This document shows, one piece after another, positions 8,892 through 18,578 of a stretch of DNA of 64,000 bases. The stretch lies in NCBI RefSeq assembly GCF_022180385.2, contig NZ_BQME02000002.1, forward strand, positions 1,302,001 to 1,366,000. Reading direction: 5' to 3'. Position 1 is the first letter of the stretch. Each line of letters starts with the position of its first letter. Made by a program: the position numbers and the translations under genes. The DNA is from Paenibacillus sp. L3-i20 (GTDB lineage Bacteria > Bacillota > Bacilli > Paenibacillales > Paenibacillaceae). The notes beneath the pieces were generated by a model, which worked only from the letters and a program-made list of their open reading frames with translations, made no database searches and had not been told where the DNA came from.

Positions 8892-10385
8892 TTATGCGGC
8901 AGAATATAATTTTAGCATTGACCTGAACGATTCTCCGTCAATACTTTCTTCCTTAATTAGCGTTTGAAGCGAAGATTGGAACACATTTCGCTGTTCCTCA
9001 AGCAAATTTTTCGTCTTTGCCATTAACTCATCAAGAATTTCACGGCTAATATCCGCCCACTTCTGTGGAGTCATCATCGATGAATCAACAATGCCAAGCG
9101 AAGTTAATCCAGATTCAACTAACGTCTTTACGATGTTCATCGCTTGCTCAAAGTCTCCCCTTGATCCCGTGCTACGATCCCCATAGAACATTTCTTCGGC
9201 AGCTGCACCGCCTAAAGCAATCATGATCTGGCTATGAAGAAATGGGGTTGTATATAAATATTGATCTTGCTGAGGCTGATGACGAACATACCCTAACGTT
9301 CCGCCTCTTGGTGTTAACGCGACTTGGGATACACTGCCTGGACGCATTAGCTCTGCCATAATAGCATGTCCTAGTTCATGCAATGCGACTCGTTCCCGCT
9401 CTTCTATCGACGTTTCACGATCTGTTGTTTCTCCTAGCAACACTTTATCAATAGCCATAATTAAATGCTGCTCTGTAATGACAGGATCGTTTACTCGCAT
9501 CGCATAAATAGCGGCTTCATTCATAACCGATTCCAACTGCGCTCCCGAGAAGCTATACGTTTGATCTGCAATACGTTCCATCTTAACTTCATCGTCCATA
9601 GGCTTATTGCTGGCATGAATGTTAAGAATGTGGAGACGCCCCTTCTTATCTGGCAACTCAACGCCAATATGTCTGTCAAAGCGGCCAGGACGAAGCAATG
9701 CACTATCCAGCATTTCTTTCCTGTTTGTTGCAGCTATTAATAGAATTCTTGGTGATTCATTCGCATGAATACCATCCATCTCAGTTAACAATTGATTTAA
9801 CGTTTGATCATATTCACGATGTTGTCCTCCATCACGCTTCCCACCGATAACCTCAATCTCATCAATAAAGATAACTGCACTTTCTTTGCCCGCTTTCTTA
9901 GCCTTCGTACGTGCCTCTTTAAACAGATCTCTTATTCGTCCTGCACCAACACCCACATACATCTCTACAAACTCACTGCCTGATGCAGCAACATAAACAG
10001 AATCTGTATATTGCGCTGCAGCTTTTGCAAGCAGCGTCTTACCTGTACCAGGAGGGCCAGCCAGCAAAATACCTTTTAAAGGACGGATTCCTAGCTTTGC
10101 AATCTGATCACGCTTAACTAAAAAGTCGAGCGCTTCAACAAGCTCCTGCTTCGCACGTTCTTGTCCGCCAATTTGATCGAAAGTAAAAGAGGAATCTGCC
10201 ACTTCGCTGCGATTTTTCCCGCTGGAAAAAGCCGTTAGCTTCCCCTTCCCTCTAGCTGTATAGAATACAGCTGCTCCAATTACAGCAAGAAATAAAACAG
10301 GCAGCACATTAATTCCGATCACAAATAAAAATACGAGTAAAACGGGCACAAACCCAATCGCTATCTCAAGTGCATACTTACGCAT
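8892..10385 (-). CDS. Short FtsH-like AAA+ zinc metalloprotease
   Basis: Membrane AAA+ protease of the FtsH type, 497 aa from the preferred ATG at 10385 (ribosome site GGGAG). An ATG at 10448 would add 21 residues. Two hydrophobic segments (about 6-24 and 27-43) are nearly back to back, so the extracytoplasmic domain of FtsH is missing. Walker A GPPGTGKT is at 110-117, the pore segment is FVEMYVGVG, Walker B is IFIDEIE near 174, the second region of homology is LLRPGRFDRH, and the zinc motif HELGH is at 336-340. STGSRGDFEQA holds the expected third zinc ligand. All catalytic elements look intact. Canonical FtsH is over 600 aa, so this is a paralogue. Substrates are unknown. Confidence 0.87.
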   Translation of the reverse strand: MRKYALEIAIGFVPVLLVFLFVIGINVLPVLFLAVIGAAVFYTARGKGKLTAFSSGKNRSEVADSSFTFDQIGGQERAKQELVEALDFLVKRDQIAKLGIRPLKGILLAGPPGTGKTLLAKAAAQYTDSVYVAASGSEFVEMYVGVGAGRIRDLFKEARTKAKKAGKESAVIFIDEIEVIGGKRDGGQHREYDQTLNQLLTEMDGIHANESPRILLIAATNRKEMLDSALLRPGRFDRHIGVELPDKKGRLHILNIHASNKPMDDEVKMERIADQTYSFSGAQLESVMNEAAIYAMRVNDPVITEQHLIMAIDKVLLGETTDRETSIEERERVALHELGHAIMAELMRPGSVSQVALTPRGGTLGYVRHQPQQDQYLYTTPFLHSQIMIALGGAAAEEMFYGDRSTGSRGDFEQAMNIVKTLVESGLTSLGIVDSSMMTPQKWADISREILDELMAKTKNLLEEQRNVFQSSLQTLIKEESIDGESFRSMLKLYSAA

Positions 10386-10917
10386 TTGACCACGCTCCCA
10401 GTTTCGTTGGTGTACGAGGTAAAACCATATATTTAGCAGCTTTATCATTGCGAATGGTTATATATACATTTGTTTCATCCATGTCAGTAACGAATGATAC
10501 CCCTTTAACATCGGTTGTTGCTCGCTTCAATGCATCCGGAATTTTAGAGTACATTTTTGTTTCCATCGCTTCTGCAATTTCGAACATCGACTTTTGCCAC
10601 AACGCATTTAATTGTTCATCTTGCGGCGATTGTACTTGAAGATCTAGCTTTTTGCCTGGTGCAATATCATTACCAGCTTCTGACGCCTTCTCAAAAAGAT
10701 CACTTAAATTAGCTTGCTGTGAAAGTTCAACTGATAAATGAACTGTATTATCTAAAATGGAAGGTTTCTCTGTATCCACAACACCAGGTACCTTCATTAT
10801 TGCTTCTGTTAACGGTGACGCTACAACTACTTGTTTATAAAATGTCCATCCACCAAACAATAAGCCAATAGATAGAACTGTTGTAATAACAATCGGTATA
10901 AAACGAGGCTTTTTCAT
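10378..10917 (-). CDS. Membrane-anchored protein upstream of the FtsH-like protease
   Basis: A 179-aa protein I do not recognise. It has a positively charged N terminus, one hydrophobic segment (about 8-27, IPIVITTVLSIGLLFGGW) and a soluble remainder predicted to lie outside the membrane. There is no lipobox or cysteine. Its last codons overlap the preferred ATG of the protease gene by eight bases (ATGCGTAA), so the pair should be made together. Because the protease lacks the usual external domain, a role as its external partner or regulator is a reasonable inference. Confidence 0.75.
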   Translation of the reverse strand: MKKPRFIPIVITTVLSIGLLFGGWTFYKQVVVASPLTEAIMKVPGVVDTEKPSILDNTVHLSVELSQQANLSDLFEKASEAGNDIAPGKKLDLQVQSPQDEQLNALWQKSMFEIAEAMETKMYSKIPDALKRATTDVKGVSFVTDMDETNVYITIRNDKAAKYMVLPRTPTKLGAWSNA

Positions 10918-11010
10918 CTATGAACCCCTCCATTAGCTTTGATGTAGATTATTATCTATCAGCTTTGCTATACGAAAGTATATCATAGATTAAGTCCAAT
11001 AAGTTGTTGT

Positions 11011-11044
11011 AAAAACAGGAAACGGGACCATCAAGGTCCCGTTT
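11011..11044 (-). terminator. Intrinsic terminator overlapping the ypmB-like stop
   Basis: AAACGGGACC (11020-11029) pairs perfectly with GGTCCCGTTT (11035-11044) around a 5-base loop. On the minus strand it continues as CCTGTTTTTAC. The stop codon of the ypmB-like gene lies inside the hairpin. Confidence 0.85.
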
Positions 11045-11567
11045 TGGCTGATAACTTATATGATTGTATTAATTTCATTTCCTGGTCGAATGAATAGAAA
11101 TCATAATTAAAACTTTTTGCCCCATCTACTGTGACACTGTAGTAAACTTCCCAAGCAGGATTATTCATTATTACAGCTGGCATAATTCGAATAACTTCCA
11201 CATCTGGCTTCAACGTTTTGAAGTTGCTTGCTACAGCTTCTTTTGGGAGCGTTACACTCGCATCGATGTTGTGAAGAAGCTCCTTTTCTTTATGAAAAAG
11301 ATAAATGGACCGATCGTTGAGATCCGTTCCTTCTGTTATCCATACTGTTTGCTCCCAAATATGCTTTTGTACGCTTGTTACTTCCTTAAGCAGATTCGTT
11401 GCAATGGCAATTTCTCGGGCTTCTCTCTCTTCAGACCATCTCGGCGTCTGAATATCGCGGAAATAAAATCCGAACCAAATTCCAAATGCAATAACAGCTA
11501 GTACAATAACAATTATCCAACGTTTCGACGTCATAAACGGCGGCCGCTTCTTCTCGATTACGCGCAT
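11031..11567 (-). CDS. YpmB-like membrane-anchored protein (DUF5590/PepSY-like)
   Basis: The 178-aa protein has a basic N terminus, a transmembrane segment at about 16-34 (WIIVIVLAVIAFGIWFGFYF) and an external domain with two PepSY-like halves ending NYDFYSFDQEMKLIQSY. Size, topology and neighbourhood (dinG-pan region) match B. subtilis YpmB, whose function is not established. It directly follows the deaminase gene: the deaminase stop and this start overlap at 11567. Confidence 0.7.
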   Translation of the reverse strand: MRVIEKKRPPFMTSKRWIIVIVLAVIAFGIWFGFYFRDIQTPRWSEEREAREIAIATNLLKEVTSVQKHIWEQTVWITEGTDLNDRSIYLFHKEKELLHNIDASVTLPKEAVASNFKTLKPDVEVIRIMPAVIMNNPAWEVYYSVTVDGAKSFNYDFYSFDQEMKLIQSYKLSAKTGP

Positions 11568-12868
11568 TAGCCCTTTAATAGTCGCTCGAAGCTTGCTTGC
11601 GCTTCATAACGAATTTTCTCCTCATCGAGCATCGTACAAATACTATTGCGAACAACTTGTCGTCCATCAACCCATACATGTTTAACATCTCTTCCCGATC
11701 CCGAATAAACAAGATGAGATACGATGTCGGTCATCGGATAGAAATGTGCTTGATCAATATCGATAGCAATAAAGTCAGCTTTCATTCCGACTTTAAGTGC
11801 ACCAATACGATCAGACTGCCAAATTGCTTCTGCTCCGTATATAGTTCCAAGCTTCAATGCTTCAAGTGCAGGAATTGCAGTTGGATCGCCGGAGATACCT
11901 TTGTGAAGAAGTGCAGAAAACCGAATTTCTTCAAATAGATCTAAATTGTTGTTGCTTGCTACGCTGTCTGTTCCAAGCGATACTTTCACTCCTGCGTTAA
12001 GCATATCGGACAATCTTGCGATGCCACTTGCAAGCTTAAGATTGCTTACAGGGTTGTGAGATACTGATACATTGCGTGCTGCTAGCAATGCAATCTCCTC
12101 ATCTGTCAAATGAACAGCATGGGCAACTAACGCTGGACGACTAAAAAATCCAAGACGGTCTAAATGTTCCACTGGCCTTACCCCGTAGTCACGAACATTC
12201 ATTTCTACTTCTGCTAGCGTTTCTGACATATGGGTATGCAATGGTAAATTAAGATCATGTGCCGCTTGAACGAATTTTTCGATATACTCTGGCGGACAAG
12301 TATACGGTGCATGCGGTGACAACATAGTCGAAATTCTTCCATCCGCCTTGCCATTCCAATCGCGGGCAAATGTAATTGCATCGTTTAGCTTCGTTTTTTG
12401 TTCTTCTTCAGAGCATAGTCCAATAACACCACGAGTCAATATGCCTCGAATACCTGCTTGCTCAGTCATTGTTGCAACCTGATCCATTCGATCATACATA
12501 TCAACAAACGTAGTCGTTCCGCTGCGCAACATCTCTACGATCGCTAGTGCGCTGCCTGCTTTTGTATCAGCGTCAACATATTTTGCTTCCATCGGCCACA
12601 TTTTCTCTTGCAGCCAAACTTGAAGATTCTGATCATCAGAGAAACCTCTCAGCAAAGTCATTGCCGCATGTCCGTGTGTATTAATTAATCCAGGCATAAA
12701 TGCCAGCTTGCTGCCATCAAGCTTTTGAACATCGGGTAATAAGTCTACTGGCGCTTCTGCTCCGATATATGTAATTCGATCATCCGTTATAACCATATGA
12801 CCGTTAATCTTTGGGTTGGTTTCATCCATCGTGACAAATAGTCCATTTTCAATCCACAATTGCGTCAT
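11567..12868 (-). CDS. mtaD: 5'-methylthioadenosine/S-adenosylhomocysteine deaminase
   Basis: Amidohydrolase that deaminates MTA or SAH to the inosine derivatives. Metal-binding HGHAAMTLLRG lies near residue 65, HTHMSE near 210, and VAHAVHLTDEE followed by SLGTDSVASNN supply the later His and Asp. The TIM-barrel organisation and length of about 433 aa fit the MtaD/SahD family rather than guanine deaminase. The start is inside the rex gene. ATG 12868 or 12871 is 6-9 bases from an AAGGGG ribosome site; earlier in-frame ATGs are too close. Its product pathway overlaps in substrate with the mtn genes at 2.3-4.9 kb. Confidence 0.85.
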   Translation of the reverse strand: MTQLWIENGLFVTMDETNPKINGHMVITDDRITYIGAEAPVDLLPDVQKLDGSKLAFMPGLINTHGHAAMTLLRGFSDDQNLQVWLQEKMWPMEAKYVDADTKAGSALAIVEMLRSGTTTFVDMYDRMDQVATMTEQAGIRGILTRGVIGLCSEEEQKTKLNDAITFARDWNGKADGRISTMLSPHAPYTCPPEYIEKFVQAAHDLNLPLHTHMSETLAEVEMNVRDYGVRPVEHLDRLGFFSRPALVAHAVHLTDEEIALLAARNVSVSHNPVSNLKLASGIARLSDMLNAGVKVSLGTDSVASNNNLDLFEEIRFSALLHKGISGDPTAIPALEALKLGTIYGAEAIWQSDRIGALKVGMKADFIAIDIDQAHFYPMTDIVSHLVYSGSGRDVKHVWVDGRQVVRNSICTMLDEEKIRYEAQASFERLLKG

Positions 12869-13505
12869 CATTTCCATCCCCTTCATGGTTTAAATAATAT
12901 GCTAATCCAAGAAGCTCCTTCGTAAAATCCGCGTTATGTATCCGAACTTCCTCTGGAACACGTAAAATGGCAGGTGCAAAGTTAAGGATACCTTCCACAC
13001 CGGCAGCTACAAATTGATTAGCTACATTTTGAGCTTCATATGCCGGTACTGTTATAATACCGATTCTAATATTTTGCTCTTTGACCGTCCTTGCAAGTTC
13101 ATCCATTGGCATAACGACAAGATTATTTACATTAGTGCCAATCTTCTCCGGATGGATATCAAAAACAGCCGTTATTTTCATATTATCTTTGGAATATTTA
13201 TTGTAATTACATAAGGCATGACCTAAGTTACCCGCTCCAACAAGAGCTACCTTGATTGTTTGGTTTACTTTCAATATTTGTCTAATCTTTTCGATTAAAT
13301 AAATGACATCATACCCTATGCCCTTACGTCCAAATTCACCGAAGTATGCTAGATCTTTCCTGATTTGAGCAGGGTTCAGGTCAAGTTTAACACCAAGCTC
13401 CTGTGAAGAAACAGTTTGAATTTCACGACTGTGCAGATCGTTTAACACTTGCAGGTAAATAGGAAGGCGTCTTACGACAGCCTCCGATATTTTTGCATGC
13501 TTCAT
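12849..13505 (-). CDS. rex: Redox-sensing transcriptional repressor Rex
   Basis: Rex binds operator DNA when NADH/NAD is low and releases it when NADH rises, controlling fermentation and respiration genes. The 218 aa have an N-terminal winged helix (SSQELGVKLDLNPAQIRKDLAYFGEFGRKGIGY, about 35-67), then a Rossmann domain with VGAGNLGHALCNY near 90, and a C-terminal swapped helix. Length is normal. It follows dinG by six bases. No Rex operator was searched for exhaustively. Confidence 0.96.
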   Translation of the reverse strand: MKHAKISEAVVRRLPIYLQVLNDLHSREIQTVSSQELGVKLDLNPAQIRKDLAYFGEFGRKGIGYDVIYLIEKIRQILKVNQTIKVALVGAGNLGHALCNYNKYSKDNMKITAVFDIHPEKIGTNVNNLVVMPMDELARTVKEQNIRIGIITVPAYEAQNVANQFVAAGVEGILNFAPAILRVPEEVRIHNADFTKELLGLAYYLNHEGDGNDDAIVD

Positions 13506-13511
13506 CGAGCC

Positions 13512-16412
13512 CTACTCCCCCTTCGTGCTCGGCGCTTGTAGTTCGGAAGTCGGTTTTCCGCTATCCGCCAGCCATTCTTGCATTCGTGTTACCATTTGAT
13601 CCGTATGCATCGATTCGATCTTTGGTCCAGGTAATGAGTACAAAAAATGTTTGCCATAATAAGTTTCGATGACTCTTGTATCATAAATGATAACAATGCC
13701 TTTGTCTTGCGAAGTTCTTACTAAACGGCCGAAGCCTTGTTTAAATCGAATAACTGCTTGCGGAATAGATAATTTCATAAACGGATTTTGCCCTTGTCTC
13801 TTAAGCATTTCCGACTTCGCTTCAACAAGCGGATGATTGGGAGGTTGGAACGGCAAGCGTACGATGGCAAGACAGATCAAACCTTCACCAGGGATGTCTA
13901 CCCCTTCCCAGAAACTACTTGTTCCGAGCAAAACCGATTGTGGCTGCTGTAAAAATCGTCTTGTAAGTTTTGTTCGGTTGCTGCTATCTATTCCTTGACC
14001 TAATATGCCGATTCCAATTTCTTCTAACTTTTGTTTCAATGGATCATATACTTGCTTAAGCAGTTTATACGATGTAAACAAAACAAGCATTCTTCCCTTA
14101 GTCTCATTCGCTGAATCCGCGATTGAAACAACTAACTTCTGCAAATAATCATCGTCCACATAAGCACCTTTCAGAACAGGGAAATCACGTGGAATAACAA
14201 CTAATGCTTGCTCTCGATAATTAAACGGTGAAGCGAGTTGAACTGTTCGCAGTTTGCCCTGAGCCTCATAACCAGTCAATCCAAGCTGTTCTTCCGCATA
14301 TTGAAATGACTTTTGAACCGTAAGTGTAGCTGATGTTAGAATAATACTTTCCTTCACATCGAAAAAGTATTTTTGGAGCTGCTCGCTAACATCCACAGGT
14401 GCCGCATATAGCTGTACTGATCGAAACCGATATGCTGCGCTGGCTTCTATCCAATAAACGAATTGAGGGCTATCCAGCTTCGTTAGAAGTCGAAGTTCAT
14501 CCTTAACTCTTCCTAGATCACGAAGTGCCCCGTTTAGATCTGTAATCGTTGCTTGAACAGTAAGCTCATCGACTCGATCTTTGATGTCATTCATCATCTT
14601 TTCCGCCGTTTTTATGACTCTTGCTAATTCTACATGTATATTCCCTTCAACAGTGACAACTTCCTCCCAACCATCAGGAACTGTAGATGAAGTTAAACGT
14701 TTCACAAGCGACCCCGTATCCGTCATACCTTCTGCTCCACTTGCAGCAAAGTTGTACAACATTTCGAACAGTTTATCCCAATGCTCTTTTATTTCTTGAA
14801 AAATAGGGATAATGGTTTCAATTGTTTCTATCCATGACTGTACATGATCATCATCTTCTTGCTCCAATTTATAACGAAGCGATGGGAGTAAGCCAGTTCG
14901 ATTATCCTTGTAGAGCCTTACAATAGCCTGCACCAATGTAAAATAATTCACTTGCATCCCAAGATGTTTCCCAGCAACTTCTTCAACATGATGTGCTTCA
15001 TCAATAACAAGATTCATATATGTTGGAAGTAATCGATGATCTGCTTGAACATCTGTAAATAACATCGAATGATTCGTAATACAAACATCAGCCAAATTTG
15101 CCTCATGTTTCGCACGATGATAATAGCAGCGCTTGAACCAAGGACAGGCACGATTCAAGCAGGAATCCGCATCACTTGATACCGTTCCCCAGAAATCGGC
15201 TCCCCTGCTGCCGAAGTTAAGCTCTTCCTGGTCACCCGTTTCTGTCTCGCTTAACCAGACAACCATCTGAGCTGCTGTAATGGAATCTTCGATTGGCGAA
15301 ACCATATCTCCGACATTTATTTTCCCCTCAAACTTTCTTAAACAAAGGTAATTGCCTCGTCCTTTGAATATTGATGCTCTGAAGGGAAACGGCAGCACAT
15401 CTCCTAATAAAGGGAGATCACGTTGCCTAAGCTGTTCTTGCAAGTTGATCGTATGTGTACTTACGACAATTTTGCTATTGCTTTGAATGCTGTAATATAG
15501 TGCAGGAATTAAATAGCCAAGTGACTTTCCTGTTCCTGTTCCTGCTTCTATAAGTAAATGTTTATCGGAGCTGAGAGCGTCATAAACTTCATTAAACATC
15601 GTTGTTTGCGCTTCACGCTCTTCATAATTTTCGAATTTGGTTTGAAATCGTTCTTTAATTTCCGCTAAATATTGCTCAAAAGACATTTCTGCAAGTGGAT
15701 TTTCTGATGGGCTTATCCCATCACCCCGCGGATGTTTTTCTTCAGACCATTCCCGCGCTTTAAGCGCAAATTGCCGATAATAATCATATTCATTGGAATC
15801 GAATACAGTATCTTGTTCGATGCGTTTCTCCGTTTGTTTCAAGAACCAGTGTAGATCCTTACTCTCGTCAATTAACGCAGACAGCCGCTGCACAGTTAGC
15901 AGCGGCATCGAGCGAAGTTTTCCTACAAGTTCAATGAAAATCTGAGCGGTCGCCATCGCATCACTGTCAGCTTGATGATGCTGGTGATTTGCGATGCCGA
16001 ATTGCTCTGCTACAGCGCCTAACTGGTAAGTTGTTATCGACGGATACATGATCCGTAGAAGCTCAACAGTGTCCAACCTTCGGCCTGTAAACGGCATATA
16101 ACCTGAGCGATCAAGCGCTTGGTTTAAGAAACCAGCATCGAAGCCAACATTATGCGCTACAAGTACTGCATCGTCGAGCAAAGGAATAAGCTGGAGCAGC
16201 ACTTCATTCAGCTCCGGCGAATCCTTTACCATCGATTCGTCAATGCCCGTCAATTGCGTAATAAAAGGCGGAATGGGAATAGTCGGCTTAACAAATGAGC
16301 TAAAAGTTCCAATAATTTCGAGCTGGTCAGAGACGATTACGACCCCAACCTGCAAAATATCGTCTTCAGCGCTATGTCCAGTCGTTTCTAAATCCAAAAC
16401 AGCATAGTTCAT
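13512..16412 (-). CDS. dinG: DinG-family helicase with N-terminal 3'-5' exonuclease domain
   Basis: A 966-aa fusion of a DnaQ-like exonuclease and an XPD/DinG superfamily 2 helicase, acting in DNA repair. Exonuclease motif I is VLDLETTGH at 5-13 and later acids are in HNVGFDAGF and HQADSDAMAT. Walker A GTGTGKS is at 291-297 and the DEAH box is in LVIDEAHH near 470. The cysteine cluster C-x4-C-x5-C (CLNRACPWFKRC) plus an upstream LCLRKF suggest an iron-sulfur cluster. This is notable because some Gram-positive DinG proteins lack it. The position after panD matches B. subtilis, apart from the intervening TPR gene. Confidence 0.94.
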   Translation of the reverse strand: MNYAVLDLETTGHSAEDDILQVGVVIVSDQLEIIGTFSSFVKPTIPIPPFITQLTGIDESMVKDSPELNEVLLQLIPLLDDAVLVAHNVGFDAGFLNQALDRSGYMPFTGRRLDTVELLRIMYPSITTYQLGAVAEQFGIANHQHHQADSDAMATAQIFIELVGKLRSMPLLTVQRLSALIDESKDLHWFLKQTEKRIEQDTVFDSNEYDYYRQFALKAREWSEEKHPRGDGISPSENPLAEMSFEQYLAEIKERFQTKFENYEEREAQTTMFNEVYDALSSDKHLLIEAGTGTGKSLGYLIPALYYSIQSNSKIVVSTHTINLQEQLRQRDLPLLGDVLPFPFRASIFKGRGNYLCLRKFEGKINVGDMVSPIEDSITAAQMVVWLSETETGDQEELNFGSRGADFWGTVSSDADSCLNRACPWFKRCYYHRAKHEANLADVCITNHSMLFTDVQADHRLLPTYMNLVIDEAHHVEEVAGKHLGMQVNYFTLVQAIVRLYKDNRTGLLPSLRYKLEQEDDDHVQSWIETIETIIPIFQEIKEHWDKLFEMLYNFAASGAEGMTDTGSLVKRLTSSTVPDGWEEVVTVEGNIHVELARVIKTAEKMMNDIKDRVDELTVQATITDLNGALRDLGRVKDELRLLTKLDSPQFVYWIEASAAYRFRSVQLYAAPVDVSEQLQKYFFDVKESIILTSATLTVQKSFQYAEEQLGLTGYEAQGKLRTVQLASPFNYREQALVVIPRDFPVLKGAYVDDDYLQKLVVSIADSANETKGRMLVLFTSYKLLKQVYDPLKQKLEEIGIGILGQGIDSSNRTKLTRRFLQQPQSVLLGTSSFWEGVDIPGEGLICLAIVRLPFQPPNHPLVEAKSEMLKRQGQNPFMKLSIPQAVIRFKQGFGRLVRTSQDKGIVIIYDTRVIETYYGKHFLYSLPGPKIESMHTDQMVTRMQEWLADSGKPTSELQAPSTKGE

Positions 16413-16428
16413 TCCGTTCCCGTTCCTC

Positions 16429-17166
16429 TCACAAACAGCACAGCTCCGTGCTACCGAAATATAACGATAATTGCCCAGGTGTTCCTTGACAGCTTTTTAA
16501 ATTATTTAATGAGTCCGTAAAAGCAGGATACACTTCATACGCTTTATTAAACAGCTTTTCTGCTTGGGCCATATTCATGTGAACTGCTTGAATGCACCCA
16601 AGGGCATTATAGCCTAAAGCGAGCCACTTCGGAAAGTCCGAAAGTACAATTAGTAGCTGAAAGTTCCGCTGTGCCTCATTCCAATTTTGCATATGCATTT
16701 GGCTCATGCCTAGAAACAAGCGGGCTAAATTACATTCTGGAGCGATGGAGACGACCTCATGGAAAAGGGTAGCAGCCCTTGAAAACATAAATAAATTATA
16801 ATAACCTTGCCCCGTCTTAATCTTGTCTGCTACATCGTCAGGGATAATAAGATCTGACTCATTACATGGAACTGCTGTACTTTTTAATTCCAACGGTGTG
16901 GTCGTTTGAAGCGCTGCTTGAGGCGCCAAATGAAGAATCACCTCATCTGTTTCTTGAGACGTGACACCCTGCTCACTAAAAAGATCATTAAAGTCGGATA
17001 CTTTCTCCTCAAACTGCAACCAATGCTCAATAAAGGCATCGCTCAACTTCTTTAGCTCACATACCTGTTCATTATAAATCAGTCGCTCCTGATCGGTTGC
17101 TTCTGGATATAGCTCCACGATCCCGTCGAGCATCTCGTTCATCGATGTGAACATATGCTGAAACAT
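16429..17166 (-). CDS. TPR-containing protein of unknown function
   Basis: The C-terminal half contains tetratricopeptide-like helices (about 115-215 from this start: GYYNLFMFSRAATLFHEVV, then ARLFLGMSQMHMQNWNEAQRNF, then ALGYNALGCIQAVHMNMAQAEKLF). The N-terminal half is helical and acidic. The frame is open to an ATG at 17235, but the ATG at 17166 has AAGGCGGG upstream and no good site precedes the earlier one. It sits between panD and dinG. TPRs suggest protein-protein interaction; no catalytic motif is visible. Confidence 0.7.
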   Translation of the reverse strand: MFQHMFTSMNEMLDGIVELYPEATDQERLIYNEQVCELKKLSDAFIEHWLQFEEKVSDFNDLFSEQGVTSQETDEVILHLAPQAALQTTTPLELKSTAVPCNESDLIIPDDVADKIKTGQGYYNLFMFSRAATLFHEVVSIAPECNLARLFLGMSQMHMQNWNEAQRNFQLLIVLSDFPKWLALGYNALGCIQAVHMNMAQAEKLFNKAYEVYPAFTDSLNNLKSCQGTPGQLSLYFGSTELCCL

Positions 17167-17317
17167 TCCGCATCCCGCCTTCACTTTTGAATAAGGAGTG
17201 ATACGGTCATTTTTTGTTTGTCGACGTCTTTTCATTCAGCATGGCAACCGTTACATAAGACAGGTATGTTGCGTTAATTATAAATCCGTTTAATTCGTAT
17301 GAATATAAACACCATTT

Positions 17318-17701
17318 TTACAATATTGTAGCATGAAGCTCTTCTGTCAAAAGTTGTAGCGGTTTATTATTGCTATCCAAAATGGTAATAATGGGTTTAT
17401 GAGATTTGGCTTCTTCATTAGTCACTATTGAATAGGATATAATAATGACCTGATCACCAGGTTGCACTAATCTAGCTGCTGCACCATTCAAGCAAATAAC
17501 GCCGGAGCCTCTTTCACCTGTAATTACATACGTTTCAAGACGAGCGCCATTATTGTTATTTACGATCTGCACCTTCTCATTTTCCAATAAATCGGCCGCA
17601 TCCATCAAATCTTCATCTATCGTAATACTGCCTACATAGTTTAAATTTGCTTCAGTCACTGTTGCGCGATGGAGCTTAGACTTCATCATCGTTCTAAACA
17701 T
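17318..17701 (-). CDS. panD: Aspartate 1-decarboxylase
   Basis: Pyruvoyl enzyme making beta-alanine for pantothenate. The self-cleavage site Gly-Ser is in NYVGSITID at about residues 22-30, and Lys/His residues of [15 protein letters not shown] are at the N terminus. The GTG at 17710 lies too close to the ribosome site GGAGG, so the ATG at 17701 (eight bases away) is preferred, giving 127 aa. It overlaps the 3' end of panC by eight bases. Confidence 0.96.
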   Translation of the reverse strand: MFRTMMKSKLHRATVTEANLNYVGSITIDEDLMDAADLLENEKVQIVNNNNGARLETYVITGERGSGVICLNGAAARLVQPGDQVIIISYSIVTNEEAKSHKPIITILDSNNKPLQLLTEELHATIL

Positions 17702-18578
17702 GTTGTACACCTCCGCTTGGACTTAATAAGCTATTATCAATTAATCGTGTAGTCCCAAATTTAACTGCTAATGCCAAAATAATTTGGGACTCCATCCCAT
17801 TAAGAAGTTCATCTTCAATTATTGGCTGAAGAGATGGATAATGAAGCAGCTCCACATATTCGATGGTTGCTTCCTTTGCTTTCGAGATGATTGATCTAAC
17901 ACGGTCGAGCAGTGCTCCAGCAGACAATCCTGCTTCATGTATCCACTCATCAGCTAAATGTAATGATTGAGATAATACAACCGCCTGAGCACGCTGCTCA
18001 GCGTTCAAATAAACATTTCTTGAGCTTAATGCCAATCCATCCGGCTCTCTTATTATTTTGCAAGGTACGATCTCAACATCATAGTTAAGATCATTGACGA
18101 TCTGCTCAATAACAGCAACCTGCTGTGCATCCTTCATGCCGAAATATGCACGATCTGGTTTCACAAGATTAAATAATTTGCTTACTACAAGACCTACTCC
18201 GTCGAAATGCCCTGGTCTAGTTGCACCGCATAACTGACTTGTCAATCCGCTTACCATTACTGCTGTCAATGGCTTAGAAGGATACATCTCTTCATTAGTC
18301 GGTAGAAATACGATATCGATTCCGTTTGTCTCAGCGAGCGCAAGATCCCGAGCTTCATCTCTAGGATAACGATCAAGATCTTCATTCGGACCAAATTGCA
18401 TTGGATTAACATATATACTAAGTACAGATATGTCATTTGCTTCCTTCGCCAACCGAAGCAGACTACCGTGTCCTTCATGCAAATAGCCCATCGTAGGAAC
18501 AAACCCTACAGACTTCCCATTTTCACGTAAATGGTTAAGATTTTTTTTAAGTTCCTCTTTGGTGCGACAAACGATCAT
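17694..18578 (-). CDS. panC: Pantothenate synthetase (pantoate-beta-alanine ligase)
   Basis: ATP-dependent condensation of pantoate and beta-alanine. The 294-aa protein has [13 protein letters not shown] (28-40), the nucleotidyltransferase HxGH site in that stretch, [16 protein letters not shown] near 58-73, FGMKDAQQ near 147-154 and the KMSKS-like LSSRNVYL near 184. The ATG overlaps the panB stop as ATGA. It is the central gene of panBCD. Confidence 0.97.
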   Translation of the reverse strand: MIVCRTKEELKKNLNHLRENGKSVGFVPTMGYLHEGHGSLLRLAKEANDISVLSIYVNPMQFGPNEDLDRYPRDEARDLALAETNGIDIVFLPTNEEMYPSKPLTAVMVSGLTSQLCGATRPGHFDGVGLVVSKLFNLVKPDRAYFGMKDAQQVAVIEQIVNDLNYDVEIVPCKIIREPDGLALSSRNVYLNAEQRAQAVVLSQSLHLADEWIHEAGLSAGALLDRVRSIISKAKEATIEYVELLHYPSLQPIIEDELLNGMESQIILALAVKFGTTRLIDNSLLSPSGGVQHV

